Source of the DNA: JBNAVJ01 sp049700455
GTDB taxonomy: Bacteria; Bacteroidota; Ignavibacteria; Tepidaquicellales; Tepidaquicellaceae
Direction of reading: 5' to 3'
Assembly: GCA_049700455.1 (NCBI GenBank)
Contig: JBNAVJ010000001.1
Span: 186,001-250,000 of the forward strand
DNA: 64,000 bases
Of the stretch, positions 52,265 through 62,300 are shown one piece after another (the stretch's first letter is position 1; the number at the start of each line of letters is the position of its first letter). The notes beneath the pieces are model-generated. The model saw nothing but the letters and a program-made list of their open reading frames with translations. It was not told the DNA's origin and searched no databases. Position numbers and translations under genes: made by a program.

Positions 52265-53896
52265 TTAGTTTTCTAAAACAATAGATTGTGATTCCCCAGT
52301 AGTAATAGTTCCTTCATGCACATAAGGACCTTTCGTTACAACAGGAATCTTATCAAAGTTTTCATGTGGTGGGGGTGACGGTATAGTCCATTCTAAAGTG
52401 GTCCCCCCCCACGGATTTGCTGGTGCTAATTCCTTACTAAACAATCCACGTACAAGATTTACCACAATAATGATAATTCCTGTAACAAGAACCCAGGAAC
52501 CAATTGTTGAGATTAAGTGTAAGTTATGAAGTTCTGGTAAATAATCATAATAACGTCGTGGCATACCCATATACCCAAGGATAAACATTGGAAAATAAAG
52601 GAGATTAAATCCTATTGCGAAAATTCCTGCTCCCCACATTGCAACTTTTTCATTATACATTCTACCAAACATCTTTGGGAACCAATAATGTAATGCCGCA
52701 AAAAATATCGTTCCCATCCCGCCAAACATAACATAATGGAAATGTGCAACAACAAAATACGTATCCGTAACATGAATATCAGTATTAAGAGAACCCAATA
52801 CAAGACCAGTTAACCCCCCAATAGAAAAAACAACCATAAACACCATAACAAATAAAAGTGGTACACGAAAATCAATTGAACCTTTGTAAAGGGTTGCTAC
52901 CCAGTTAAAAACTTTTACTCCAGATGGAATTGCAACAAGAAAAGTTAGTAATGAAAAAATAACTCTTGAAGTATCACTGATTCCACTGGAAAACATATGA
53001 TGTCCCCATACAAGATAACCAACAAAAGCAATTGCTAAGCTTGACATAGCAATTGGTGTATATCCAAAGATATTTTTTTTAGCAAAAGTAGGTATGATTT
53101 CTGAGACCACACCCATTGCGGGCAAAATCATAATATAAACCGCAGGGTGGGAATATATCCAGAAAAGGTGTTGATATAGTAATGGGTCACCTCCAAGTGT
53201 CGGGTCAAAGATTCCAATACCAAAAGTGCGTTCAAGAAAAATCAAAAGTAGAGTAATTCCTAATACAGGCGTAGCCAGTAATTGAATCCAAGCAGTTGAG
53301 TATAAACCCCATGCAAAAAGAGGCATTTTAAACCAACCCATTCCAGGAGCACGCAGCCTATGAATAGTTACAATAAAATTTAAACCAGTTAAGATAGAAG
53401 AAAATCCAAGAACAAATGCAGCAAGCACTGCCATTGAAACATTAGAAGCTGTACGAATACTGTATGGTACATAGAATGTCCAACCTGTATCAATTGGCCC
53501 CCCACTAAAAACAAGCGAAGCAAGAACCATAACTGCACCAATAATGTAGAGATACCAGGATAATAGATTCAACCTGGGAAAAGCAACATCTTTTGCACCA
53601 AGCTGGATGGGGAGAAAAAAATTTCCAAAGACTGCCGGAACTCCGGGAATTATAAAAAGAAAAATCATTATGACCCCATGAAGGGTAAAGAGTGAATTAT
53701 AAGTTTCAGGACCCATAATTGTCCTACCTGGTGTTAGCATTTCGAGCTTCATCAACACACCAAAGGTAACGCCAACAAGAAAAAAGGTAAGCATAGATAT
53801 AAGATACAGTAAACCTATTCTTTTATGGTCTGTTGTAAGTAACCACCCCAGAAGCCCTTTATGTTTACCCTGATATTTAAGATATGATTCTTTCAT
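52265..53896 (-). CDS. coxA: Cytochrome c oxidase subunit I, A2-type heme-copper oxidase
   Basis: 543 residues, 12 helices, the catalytic subunit that reduces oxygen and pumps protons. Heme and CuB ligands are visible: His in TLHGVIMIF (about 73), His250 in WIYSHPAVYIM, GHHMFSSG, and the His pair in VVAHFHYVMFGG. The helix VI motif is YSHPAVY (248-254) instead of the XGHPEV of A1 oxidases: no pump Glu, a Tyr-Ser pair instead, the A2 type known from Rhodothermus and Thermus caa3. Tyr254 is the cross-link Tyr. The protein ends with a ~30-residue cytoplasmic-type tail. It follows the Sco gene after 8 bases. Confidence 0.97.
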   Translation of the reverse strand: MKESYLKYQGKHKGLLGWLLTTDHKRIGLLYLISMLTFFLVGVTFGVLMKLEMLTPGRTIMGPETYNSLFTLHGVIMIFLFIIPGVPAVFGNFFLPIQLGAKDVAFPRLNLLSWYLYIIGAVMVLASLVFSGGPIDTGWTFYVPYSIRTASNVSMAVLAAFVLGFSSILTGLNFIVTIHRLRAPGMGWFKMPLFAWGLYSTAWIQLLATPVLGITLLLIFLERTFGIGIFDPTLGGDPLLYQHLFWIYSHPAVYIMILPAMGVVSEIIPTFAKKNIFGYTPIAMSSLAIAFVGYLVWGHHMFSSGISDTSRVIFSLLTFLVAIPSGVKVFNWVATLYKGSIDFRVPLLFVMVFMVVFSIGGLTGLVLGSLNTDIHVTDTYFVVAHFHYVMFGGMGTIFFAALHYWFPKMFGRMYNEKVAMWGAGIFAIGFNLLYFPMFILGYMGMPRRYYDYLPELHNLHLISTIGSWVLVTGIIIIVVNLVRGLFSKELAPANPWGGTTLEWTIPSPPPHENFDKIPVVTKGPYVHEGTITTGESQSIVLEN

Positions 53897-53903
53897 TATT
53901 CTT

Positions 53904-54686
53904 TTAACTTTTACTTTTTGCTTTTTTCACTACAAATAGAGATATTCCGAAAACCATTAATGCCATAAGGATTACAGCGCCACTAATTCTTGTTATATTC
54001 AAAACATATTTTTTCCCTTCAGCGTCATAACTGTAACAAAGACTTACTATCCTGGAAATCGTAGAACCAATTTCTCCTCTTGAGGCTTCCATAAGAGCTA
54101 ATTTTACATCAAAGGGAAGAAATTCCGTTCCATAAATATAACGAGTAATTTTTTGTTCTGGAGATAATACAACAATTACACCCGGATGTATAAAATCATC
54201 GCCTGTTTTGATATATCTAAACCCTACAGCATCTGTTAGTTCAGCAATATTTAAACTATCACCTGTTAGAAATTTCCACGCATCAACTGAGGGGGATTTT
54301 TTTTTAAAAAGATTAAAGTAATTCTTTTTTTTCTCCGAAGCTACAACATATGACTCATTAAAGTCAAAGCTCACTGTTATTACTCTGAAGTCTTTCCCCA
54401 CTTGAATATCCATCTCATCAAGAGTCTTTGCCAGGTTAGTCAATAAAGGACTGCAAATACCGGGGCATCTGTAATAAACAAAGTTTAAAATTACAGGCTT
54501 TTGCTCCTTAAGCAAATCACTTAATAAAATAGTTTGCCCATATTCATCATATAAACGCAAATCTGATTTTACATATTCACCTAATTTTTCATCAATACCA
54601 ACTTCTGATTTTTTCTTTTCTTCTGCTCCTGCATTCAAGAACAAGATTAATATAAGAACCAATATAACTTTTATACTTTTTAGCAT
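53904..54686 (-). CDS. Sco1/SenC family copper chaperone
   Basis: 260-residue periplasmic thioredoxin-fold protein with signal peptide (1-20) and a C-terminal helix (about 233-252). Copper-binding residues are Cys74 and Cys78 (YYRCPGICSPL) and His167 (FIHPGVIVVLSP). It delivers copper to the CuA site of oxidase subunit II. The C-terminal anchor, rather than an N-terminal one, is a variant seen in some Bacteroidota-type Sco proteins. It lies between an extra cytochrome c and subunit I in the operon. Confidence 0.92.
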   Translation of the reverse strand: MLKSIKVILVLILILFLNAGAEEKKKSEVGIDEKLGEYVKSDLRLYDEYGQTILLSDLLKEQKPVILNFVYYRCPGICSPLLTNLAKTLDEMDIQVGKDFRVITVSFDFNESYVVASEKKKNYFNLFKKKSPSVDAWKFLTGDSLNIAELTDAVGFRYIKTGDDFIHPGVIVVLSPEQKITRYIYGTEFLPFDVKLALMEASRGEIGSTISRIVSLCYSYDAEGKKYVLNITRISGAVILMALMVFGISLFVVKKAKSKS

Positions 54687-54694
54687 CTTAGTTT

Positions 54695-55624
54695 TTATAT
54701 TAGCTGTTTTAAATAATTGAACACCATCAAAAGCTCCGGTTTTGTTAAAGTTATAAAGACTCCTGGTCTTACACCTTTACTTTTAGGGTCTACCGTAATA
54801 AAATTAACAAAATTTGTTTCATTTTCATTCCATCGAGTATAATGAAAGAGGCTTATTACAAATTTATTCAGGTCGTTTGAAAATTGTCTAATTACTTTTG
54901 CTGCTTCTGAATTATCGTTACGAAGGAGATTGACAACTGAATCAATTTTATATTGCTTGTCTGAAATATCTACAATCATTTTCTCCACTGCTAAACTTAT
55001 AGGTATTTGATTTGGTTGTTTAATCCCAGAAGATAATCCATAGGTTCTATCAACTTCTTTTACTTCTGTATCTGTAATTTTGGGGTATTCTGCAAAAGTT
55101 CTAATATAATGAATAAGTGCGATTCTATCTTCAGGGGATAAATTCGAATAGGAAGCCATACCCCTAGAAACAATACCTTCTTGTAAAGTTTTATACATCT
55201 TGGTAAATTCGGGTCCATTAGTCCATCCTGTTAGTTGATGAAAATTTCTTGGCGGTGGATTAAGATTTTTGCCTGCTACTCCATCTCCCCTACCTTCAAC
55301 TCCATGACAACTTACGCAATTCATTTCAAAAAGTGTTTTGCCTTTTGTTATTCTTTCAGACGTTGGTATTATTTGCTCACGAAGATTAACAGGCGGCGTA
55401 ACACTACCTTTAATAAGAGGGAGATCGTTTTTAGTAGTATCAATTTCCTGATTAGGAAAAGCATTAAATTTTATTCTGGTAAAATATTCCAGGTTATTTA
55501 AGTATTCCCAACCTAAAGCTATCATCAAAGCGAGCACCAGAATATATAATACTCCATAACCTCTTAAGAGAACATCCAGTTTTTTATTTAACTCAAGATT
55601 TATTAAGTCTTTTTCACCTATCAT
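54695..55624 (-). CDS. Membrane-anchored monoheme cytochrome c
   Basis: 309 residues. An uncleaved N-terminal helix (about 23-41) is followed by a cytochrome c domain with CVSCH (Cys103, Cys106 and His107), GRGDGVAGKNLNPPPRNF and a Met ligand in SRGMASYSNLSPEDRIALIHYIRTF. An unassigned C-terminal region has a segment near VFITLTKPELLMVFNYLKQL. This domain is closest to the ActE type, but an ActE-type heme is also fused to ActD here, so this gene is additional. It probably carries electrons between alternative complex III and the oxidase; that role is inferred from its place between ActF and Sco. Confidence 0.8.
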   Translation of the reverse strand: MIGEKDLINLELNKKLDVLLRGYGVLYILVLALMIALGWEYLNNLEYFTRIKFNAFPNQEIDTTKNDLPLIKGSVTPPVNLREQIIPTSERITKGKTLFEMNCVSCHGVEGRGDGVAGKNLNPPPRNFHQLTGWTNGPEFTKMYKTLQEGIVSRGMASYSNLSPEDRIALIHYIRTFAEYPKITDTEVKEVDRTYGLSSGIKQPNQIPISLAVEKMIVDISDKQYKIDSVVNLLRNDNSEAAKVIRQFSNDLNKFVISLFHYTRWNENETNFVNFITVDPKSKGVRPGVFITLTKPELLMVFNYLKQLI

Positions 55625-55642
55625 AATTCAATAGAAATATTT

Positions 55643-56806
55643 TTATAAATGAAAATCCAAACCCCTTTCAAGTTTTGGATCATTAATCGAAACAAGATTC
55701 TGTTTCTTTGATAGAAAATAAAATAACAACACATAGATTCCCACTATGAAGACAGGAAATGCTAATTCATAAATTCCAAAAACAATGGTTCTACTATAAG
55801 TTGGCATAACAAGCCAATACATATCAAATAAATGAGCAAATAAAATAATTGCAGAAACAATTAGAAGCCTTTTAGGATTAGTTTTGGAAGGATATGTTAA
55901 TAAACCAAGATAAGGAATTGCGAATTTTATTATTATAAGTAATATTGAAACATATTTCCACCCCCCAACCCATCTCATCATAAACCAACTTGTTTCTTCC
56001 GGTATATTTGCATACCAAATTAAAAGAAATTGACTGAATGCAATATATGCCCAAAAATTAGTTATACCAAATAAAAGTGCACCAAAAGAATAATAATGGT
56101 CTGAGGTCATTCTCGGATGTAAATATCCATTTTCCTTTAGCAACACTACAGTAAAGGTTGTTGCCGCAAGTCCTGCAAGCAAAGTAGTAGATATATAATA
56201 AATACCAAATATTGTAGAATACCAATGAGGCTCAAGACTCATTAGCCAGTCAATAGCAATAAGAGATATTCCAATACCAGCAAAAATCATAAATGGAGCT
56301 GAAAGCTTTATGTTATTCCTTGTGAGTTTTTGATCTCCAGATTCATCCTGTTTACGAGAATTTTTGATGAAAAGGAAATAAAATAAATAGAAGACTCCTA
56401 AAACCACAATTAATCTGAGAATAAAAAACTCTTCATTTAGGTAAGGACTTTTATGTCTTATTAATTCATCAGTATTTGGATCAATATGAGCCCAATGAAA
56501 CACCTCATTTAAATTAAATAACAATGGTAATGCCAAAATAAAAACAAATGGCAATCCTGCCGCTAGAAACTCGCTCACGCGGCGAGAGGGAACACTCCAG
56601 GTAGCTCCTGCAAGATATTCAAGAGCAACTAAAACAAGTGCACCAATACTTACCCCTGCAGCAAAAACAAACCCAATAAGGTTATTGAACAATGCCCTAT
56701 GATAATTAAACCCATAAGAAATTCCTATAAATAACAATCCTACAACTGTAAAAATGAGACCCACCTGAAAAACTCTCTTTGGTAATTCTTTTTTAGTATA
56801 TTCCAT
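55643..56806 (-). CDS. actF: Alternative complex III subunit ActF
   Basis: 387 residues with about ten helices, a NrfD-like relative smaller than ActC. Family blocks include FNNLIGFVFAAGVSIGALVLVALEYLAGATWSVPSRRVSEFLA (about 35-78), PHWYSTIFGIYYISTTLLAGLA (about 192-213) and YYSFGALLFGITNFWAYIAFSQFLLIWYANIPEETSWF (about 239-276). It is the second membrane quinone-module protein of ACIII; the quinol site is usually assigned to ActC. It follows the ActD-ActE fusion after 18 bases. Confidence 0.93.
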   Translation of the reverse strand: MEYTKKELPKRVFQVGLIFTVVGLLFIGISYGFNYHRALFNNLIGFVFAAGVSIGALVLVALEYLAGATWSVPSRRVSEFLAAGLPFVFILALPLLFNLNEVFHWAHIDPNTDELIRHKSPYLNEEFFILRLIVVLGVFYLFYFLFIKNSRKQDESGDQKLTRNNIKLSAPFMIFAGIGISLIAIDWLMSLEPHWYSTIFGIYYISTTLLAGLAATTFTVVLLKENGYLHPRMTSDHYYSFGALLFGITNFWAYIAFSQFLLIWYANIPEETSWFMMRWVGGWKYVSILLIIIKFAIPYLGLLTYPSKTNPKRLLIVSAIILFAHLFDMYWLVMPTYSRTIVFGIYELAFPVFIVGIYVLLFYFLSKKQNLVSINDPKLERGLDFHL

Positions 56807-56824
56807 TTGTTTTTTATATTAGTT

Positions 56825-57964
56825 TTACTTGGCAGTATTTTCCAGATCTGTATCCTTAGCGTCCTGAGCTCTTTGTAAGACTCTTATATAGTGCACTATA
56901 GCCCATCTATCCTCAACAGAAATTTGTTTTGCATAGGAAGGCATCACATTTTGACCATTCGTAATTACATGAAAAATGTTTCCATCTGCCCATTTTTTTA
57001 CCCTGTCGCTTAACAAGGTAGGGGGAGTTGGAAACTGATTTCTTAAACGACTATCCCCTTTTCCAAAATACCCATGACAGGGGCTGCAGAAAGTATTGTA
57101 CTTTTGTTTTCCAAGCTCAACTATTTTAGCATTAAAAGGCAACGGATTAGAAAGCCCATATATAACAGAATCGGGTTTCCCCTTAAATTCATATCCTATA
57201 TAATTACGCGATACAGTACCAGGAACCGGAGTCCTATTGGAAAAACCATCGGGCCAGAAATCACTTTTGGTTTGCGGCAAAACTTTATTTTGTTCAGACA
57301 TCCAGCTAAAAGGCTGCACATACATTAATTTGTTTAATATAAAATAAGTAGCTCCAGATGTAATAACACCTATTAATAAAAGAAAGATGATAAATTTAGG
57401 TTCAAAAACTTTGATTTTTATATTCTCTGGATAATAAATTAGTTCTATATCTTTAGCACCAAGCTTCAACAAAAATTCCGATACCGAAACCTCATCAAAT
57501 TTGGGGTCTAACGAACTTATCATAATTCCAAATTTATCTGAAGAGACCCGTTTCATATAATTGGTATCATGTAGCGGATTAGAAATATTTGGAAATCTAA
57601 ACATTACAAACAGCATAGTTAATACAGTAGCAATTGAGGCAGAAAGAACAGTAACCTCAAATGTGATTGGTATAAATGCTGGCCAAGTAAAAAATGGTTT
57701 GCCACCAATTACCAGTGGATAATTATATACTGAGACCCAGGTCATAAAAAGGAACGCAAACAATGCACCACCAACACCTACAAAAAATGTTACATATCCT
57801 AATTTCGAAGGCTTAAGTTTCATTGCACGTTCAATACCGTGAACAGGGTAAGGTGTATTAACATCAAACATTGTGTACCCTGCTTTTTGTACCTCTTCGG
57901 CTGCGTGCAAAATCTCGGTTGGTGTATTAAAAACCCCTGTTACTGAATGTACTTTCGTACTCAT
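56825..57964 (-). CDS. ActD-ActE fusion: DUF3341 membrane subunit with cytochrome c domain
   Basis: 379 residues. Residues 1-215 are ActD (DUF3341): VTGVFNTPTEILHAAEEVQKAGY, DVNTPYPVHGIERAMKL, and helices at about 57-77, 97-122 and 192-211. Residues 218-379 are a monoheme cytochrome c like ActE, with CSPCH (Cys293, Cys296 and His297) and Met in NVMPSYAKQISVEDRWAIVHYIRVLQ. In the best-known complexes ActD and ActE are separate genes, so this is a fusion. It overlaps ActC by four bases. The heme would be held beside ActB/ActA as part of the electron path to the oxidase. Confidence 0.92.
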   Translation of the reverse strand: MSTKVHSVTGVFNTPTEILHAAEEVQKAGYTMFDVNTPYPVHGIERAMKLKPSKLGYVTFFVGVGGALFAFLFMTWVSVYNYPLVIGGKPFFTWPAFIPITFEVTVLSASIATVLTMLFVMFRFPNISNPLHDTNYMKRVSSDKFGIMISSLDPKFDEVSVSEFLLKLGAKDIELIYYPENIKIKVFEPKFIIFLLLIGVITSGATYFILNKLMYVQPFSWMSEQNKVLPQTKSDFWPDGFSNRTPVPGTVSRNYIGYEFKGKPDSVIYGLSNPLPFNAKIVELGKQKYNTFCSPCHGYFGKGDSRLRNQFPTPPTLLSDRVKKWADGNIFHVITNGQNVMPSYAKQISVEDRWAIVHYIRVLQRAQDAKDTDLENTAK

Positions 57965-59334
57965 CTGTGACCCCCTGAGTGTGCAGGCTGTGCACCTTTA
58001 ATTACAGCCTTGACTTCTGAAATTGATACTACTGGTAAACCTCTTATAAATAGTAATATCAGGCTGAAAAACAATCCAAATGAAAAAATGAGAATAGCAA
58101 CATCATAAATTGTCGGAGTATACATACCCCAGCTTGAAGGTAAAAAATCCCTGGAGAGGGATGTAACAATGATTACAAATCTTTCAAACCACATCCCAAT
58201 ATTAACAATAACACCTATAATAAACATAAAGATTATGTTTCGTCTAATTTTTCTAAACCAAAAAAGTTGCGGGAACAAAACATTACAGCTAACCATAATC
58301 CAGTATGCCCAAGCATAAGGTCCCAGCGCTCTATTTATAAATGTGAATAACTCAAATTGGTTTCCACTATACCAAGCAATAAAAAATTCCATTCCATAAG
58401 CATAGCCAACTATCATACCCACGACAATCATAACCTGATTCATTTTTTCAAGATGATTTAATGTTATGATGTGCTTAAGATTAAATGCACCTCTAACAAA
58501 AATTAGGACATTCTGAACCATAGCAAAGCCTGAGAAAACAGCTCCTGCCACAAAATAAGGTGGAAATATAGTTGTATGCCAGCCGGGGATAACTGAAACA
58601 GCAAAATCAAAACTAACTATTGTATGCACAGAAAGAACCAAAGGTGTAGCAAACCCTGCAAGTATCATATATGCTTTTTCATAATGTTGCCAATGCCGCG
58701 AACTATGTCTCCAACCTAAGCTCAAAATTGAATATATTGCTTTCTTTAGCTTCTTATTTGTTCTATCTCTAAGGGTTGCAAAATCGGGAATTAAACCTAT
58801 ATACCAGAATATTAATGACACAGTAAAATATGTAGAAACAGCAAACACATCCCATAACAATGGTGACATAAAGTTTACCCAGAGGTGGTGAGAGTTAGGA
58901 TACGGAAACAGATACCCATCAAGCCACGGTCTGCCCGTATGAATAGCGGGGAAAAGACCCGCACAAATTACAGCAAAGATAGTCATAGCTTCTGCAAATC
59001 TTGCAATACCTGTACGCCATCTTTGCCTCAAAAGAAAAAGTATTGCACTGATTAAAGTCCCCGCGTGCCCAATGCCAACCCAAAAAACAAAATTTACAAT
59101 GTCAAATCCCCAACCTACCGGATTGTTATTGCCCCAAACCCCAATACCTTCGTAAAATGTATAAAACAGGGCTACAATTCCTACAAAAACCATACTAGTG
59201 GTAATTGTAAATAAGAGATACCATATTTTTGAAGGTTTTCGGTCAAGTGGGGCTGAAACAACCTCATCTATCATTGCAGCAGGTGGATTGCCTTCCACCA
59301 CCGGAATTTCTTCTCTGTAATCTATTGCAGTCAC
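57961..59334 (-). CDS. actC: Alternative complex III subunit ActC (NrfD-like)
   Basis: 457 residues, ten helices, NrfD/PsrC family, the quinol-oxidising membrane subunit of ACIII. Blocks: VGWGFDIVNFVFWVGIGHAGTLISAILFLLRQRWRTGIARFAEAMT (about 77-122), AIHTGRPWLDGYLFPYPN (about 130-147), VSFDFAVSVIPGWHTTIFPPYFVAGAVFSGFAM (about 244-276), FIAWYSGN and the final VVSISEVKA. The first helix is followed by the conserved GIGHAGT. One base separates it from actB; it overlaps the ActD-ActE gene by four. Confidence 0.95.
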   Translation of the reverse strand: MTAIDYREEIPVVEGNPPAAMIDEVVSAPLDRKPSKIWYLLFTITTSMVFVGIVALFYTFYEGIGVWGNNNPVGWGFDIVNFVFWVGIGHAGTLISAILFLLRQRWRTGIARFAEAMTIFAVICAGLFPAIHTGRPWLDGYLFPYPNSHHLWVNFMSPLLWDVFAVSTYFTVSLIFWYIGLIPDFATLRDRTNKKLKKAIYSILSLGWRHSSRHWQHYEKAYMILAGFATPLVLSVHTIVSFDFAVSVIPGWHTTIFPPYFVAGAVFSGFAMVQNVLIFVRGAFNLKHIITLNHLEKMNQVMIVVGMIVGYAYGMEFFIAWYSGNQFELFTFINRALGPYAWAYWIMVSCNVLFPQLFWFRKIRRNIIFMFIIGVIVNIGMWFERFVIIVTSLSRDFLPSSWGMYTPTIYDVAILIFSFGLFFSLILLFIRGLPVVSISEVKAVIKGAQPAHSGGHR

Positions 59335-59335
59335 A

Positions 59336-62300
59336 TTAATTCTCCGCTTTAATGTTTCTAAGTTTAGTAAGATATGTTACATTGGGTTTGATGTTAATTT
59401 CTTCAAGTACAAAATAACCCAAATTATGATTTCTGAGTTTAGCAACTTCCGATTGCTGGTTATTAATATCACCAAATACAATAGCATTAGATGGACAAGC
59501 TTCCTGGCATGCTGTTTTTACATTCTCGCCGTTAACAGGTCTGTTTTGTTCAATAGCGTGCTGACGTTCTTCCATAATTCTTTGAATACAAAAAGTACAC
59601 TTTTCCATGACACCACGAGATCTAACTGTAACTTCAGGATTATAAAGCAGATTGATTGGCTGTTTTTCAAACAAGCCATTGGCAAAATAATTCCTGAAGT
59701 TATAATAATTGAAACGTCTTACTTTATAAGGACAGTTGTTTGAACAATACCTTGTACCCACACACCTGTTATATGCCATCTGGTTTAACCCATCAGGACT
59801 ATGATTTGTAGCAGAAACAGGACAAACATTTTCACAGGGAGCATTATCACAATGCTGACAAAGCATCGGCTGGAAAGAGATTTGGGGCTCCTCAGGCGAC
59901 CCAGAAAAGTAACGATCAATTCTAATCCAATGCATTTCACGGTTTCTTTCTACTTGATCTTTACCAACTACAGGAATATTATTCTCAACATTACAAGCAG
60001 CAACACAAGTAGCACAACCAATACATTTATTAAGATCAATTGTCATCCCCCATTTGTATCCTTCGTATTTTACTTCCCGCGTAATACTAAATAGTTGTGT
60101 TTGTTTCTTTTCCTTTTTTAAAAATTCTGGGTCTTCTAAGTATTTGTCAACTGTACCCTCAAATATAATTTCTCTTTTTAGCTGAATATCTTTAAATCTT
60201 TGGTCGTCAATGGGGTAATGTTCCTGAGTAGATACCAGATTATAAGTACCGTCTGTTTTTGTAATATTAACTTTATCATATATCCATTTTGACAAACGGG
60301 GATTTTTAGAAAGCAATAAACACGCATTGAATCCAACATCAGAAGCAATCATACCAGACTTTGTTCTACCATAGCCAAGTTCAATCGATATAGTATCGTC
60401 TGACATTCCGGGTTGTAAAAGAACCGGAACTACTAATTTTCGACCCTCCACAGAAATTTCTACTCTATCATTAGAATTCAAACCAAGTTTTTTAGCTGTA
60501 TCTGGTGAAATAGCCGCATAATTATCCCAGACAATTTTTGTTATTGGGTGAGGTATTTCCTGAAGCCATCCGTTGTTTGCAAATCTCCCATCACCTACAA
60601 AATAGCTACTGGGGAGAGTTAAAACAAATCCATCGTTTGAAATTTCATTAAATTTTGTTGAGGTGAATGCTCCTTGATTATATTGAGGAGTGGGTTGTTT
60701 TGAAACCCTTGTAACAAATACACCATCATGAAGACTCAAAGTCCAGAATTTGTTAAAATCTATCCCGGTTTGTTGTTGGGGGTAAATTAATTTTTCCCAG
60801 TTATTTTTAATATATAAATAATAAATATCTTCTGTGAAATTTTTGTTTTTCCTGATCCAGTTTAGAAGTATTGTTTCTTTTTGACGGGTGTTATAAATAG
60901 GGTTAATTACAGGCTGTTGTAAACTATAAATGCCTTTTCTTACCATATAATCACCCCAGGATTCAAACGTGTGGCTAATAGGAAGTACATAATGGCTTAG
61001 TACTGCAGTCTCTGTTAAACTTTCAGTTAGTGTAAGAACAAGAGGGACCTTTTGCAAGGCTTCAGGATAATTTAACTCAGGAGACCAATGAAAAACAGGA
61101 TTAGTGTCAAAGTGAATAACTGCCCCAACCATTCCTGAATTCATTGTGGTAACCACTCTTTCAATTTCTGCACTTGTAGCCAGCGGAAAATATGGCAATG
61201 ATATCATTTCATCGGAAAACAATCGAGTATTTTCAAGAATTTCATTCAAGAGATTAATGGCAATATGTGCAGACTCAGTCAACTTATACCCCCCTAAAAC
61301 AAAAGATTCACCACGATATGTTACAAGATCATCAACTAAATTGTTAATTTTATCCTTATCTAATTTAAATTTCTCAATTGTACGAGAAAGGGCATATTTG
61401 TTTACCTTTTCTAAAATTCCCTGATTATTTTTGTACTTTGGGGCAATGTTTCTATTGATAAGTAATTCATTTAGTAAAGCCAAAACAAATTCCTCAATTG
61501 CATCTGGTCGAAGTCTTATTCTTACATCAGCATTAGCTCCAGTTAGACTAACGTTTCCCTCTACAACATAAAGCTTATTAAACTTAGCAGGTTCTATAAT
61601 ATTCCTCCCTTGGATATACCTACGAATGTTATCGAGGATGTTTCCCTCCGTACCTAAAAAATCCGATTCAAGCGAAACGACAATCTTAGCATTTTCCAAT
61701 CTTACTACAGGTAAATCAGACATCCCAAAAGATTTCCTATATGCACTTAATACAGTAGATTGATCAAATAGTTCATACGAATATACTTTTGCAGTTTTAT
61801 AAACATCTAAAAATTCTTGCAAAAGCTTTTCCTGTGTAGGTGAATAAATACTGTGGGTAATAATTGCTATTTCTTTTCCTTGAGAAACAATTTTCTTAAG
61901 TTCCTGCACAATTTTAGTATCAACGTCATTCCAGCTAACATTTGTCATATACCCACTGGTACCAGTTATAAATGCAGGCTCTTTTAGTCGTTCTGGATCG
62001 TACAAATTAAATATATGTGCCTGACCTTTAACACAAATTTTCCCTTGGTTTATTGGATGATCCGGGTTCCCATCTACTTTTATAGGTCTTCCTTCCCGAG
62101 TTTTTATTAATATACCACAATAATTAGAACAGGCAGTGCAAGTTGATGCATAGTAATTAGCAATTCCGAGGGTAATTTCCTCTGGTTGTTTATTGTAAGG
62201 GACTAATTTACCCTTGTCTCTATAATCAGAACAGCCCGTTGCAACAAAAGCTGCAGAAGCCGATAATAAAGCAAGAAACTTACGTCGGGAAACTAAATTA

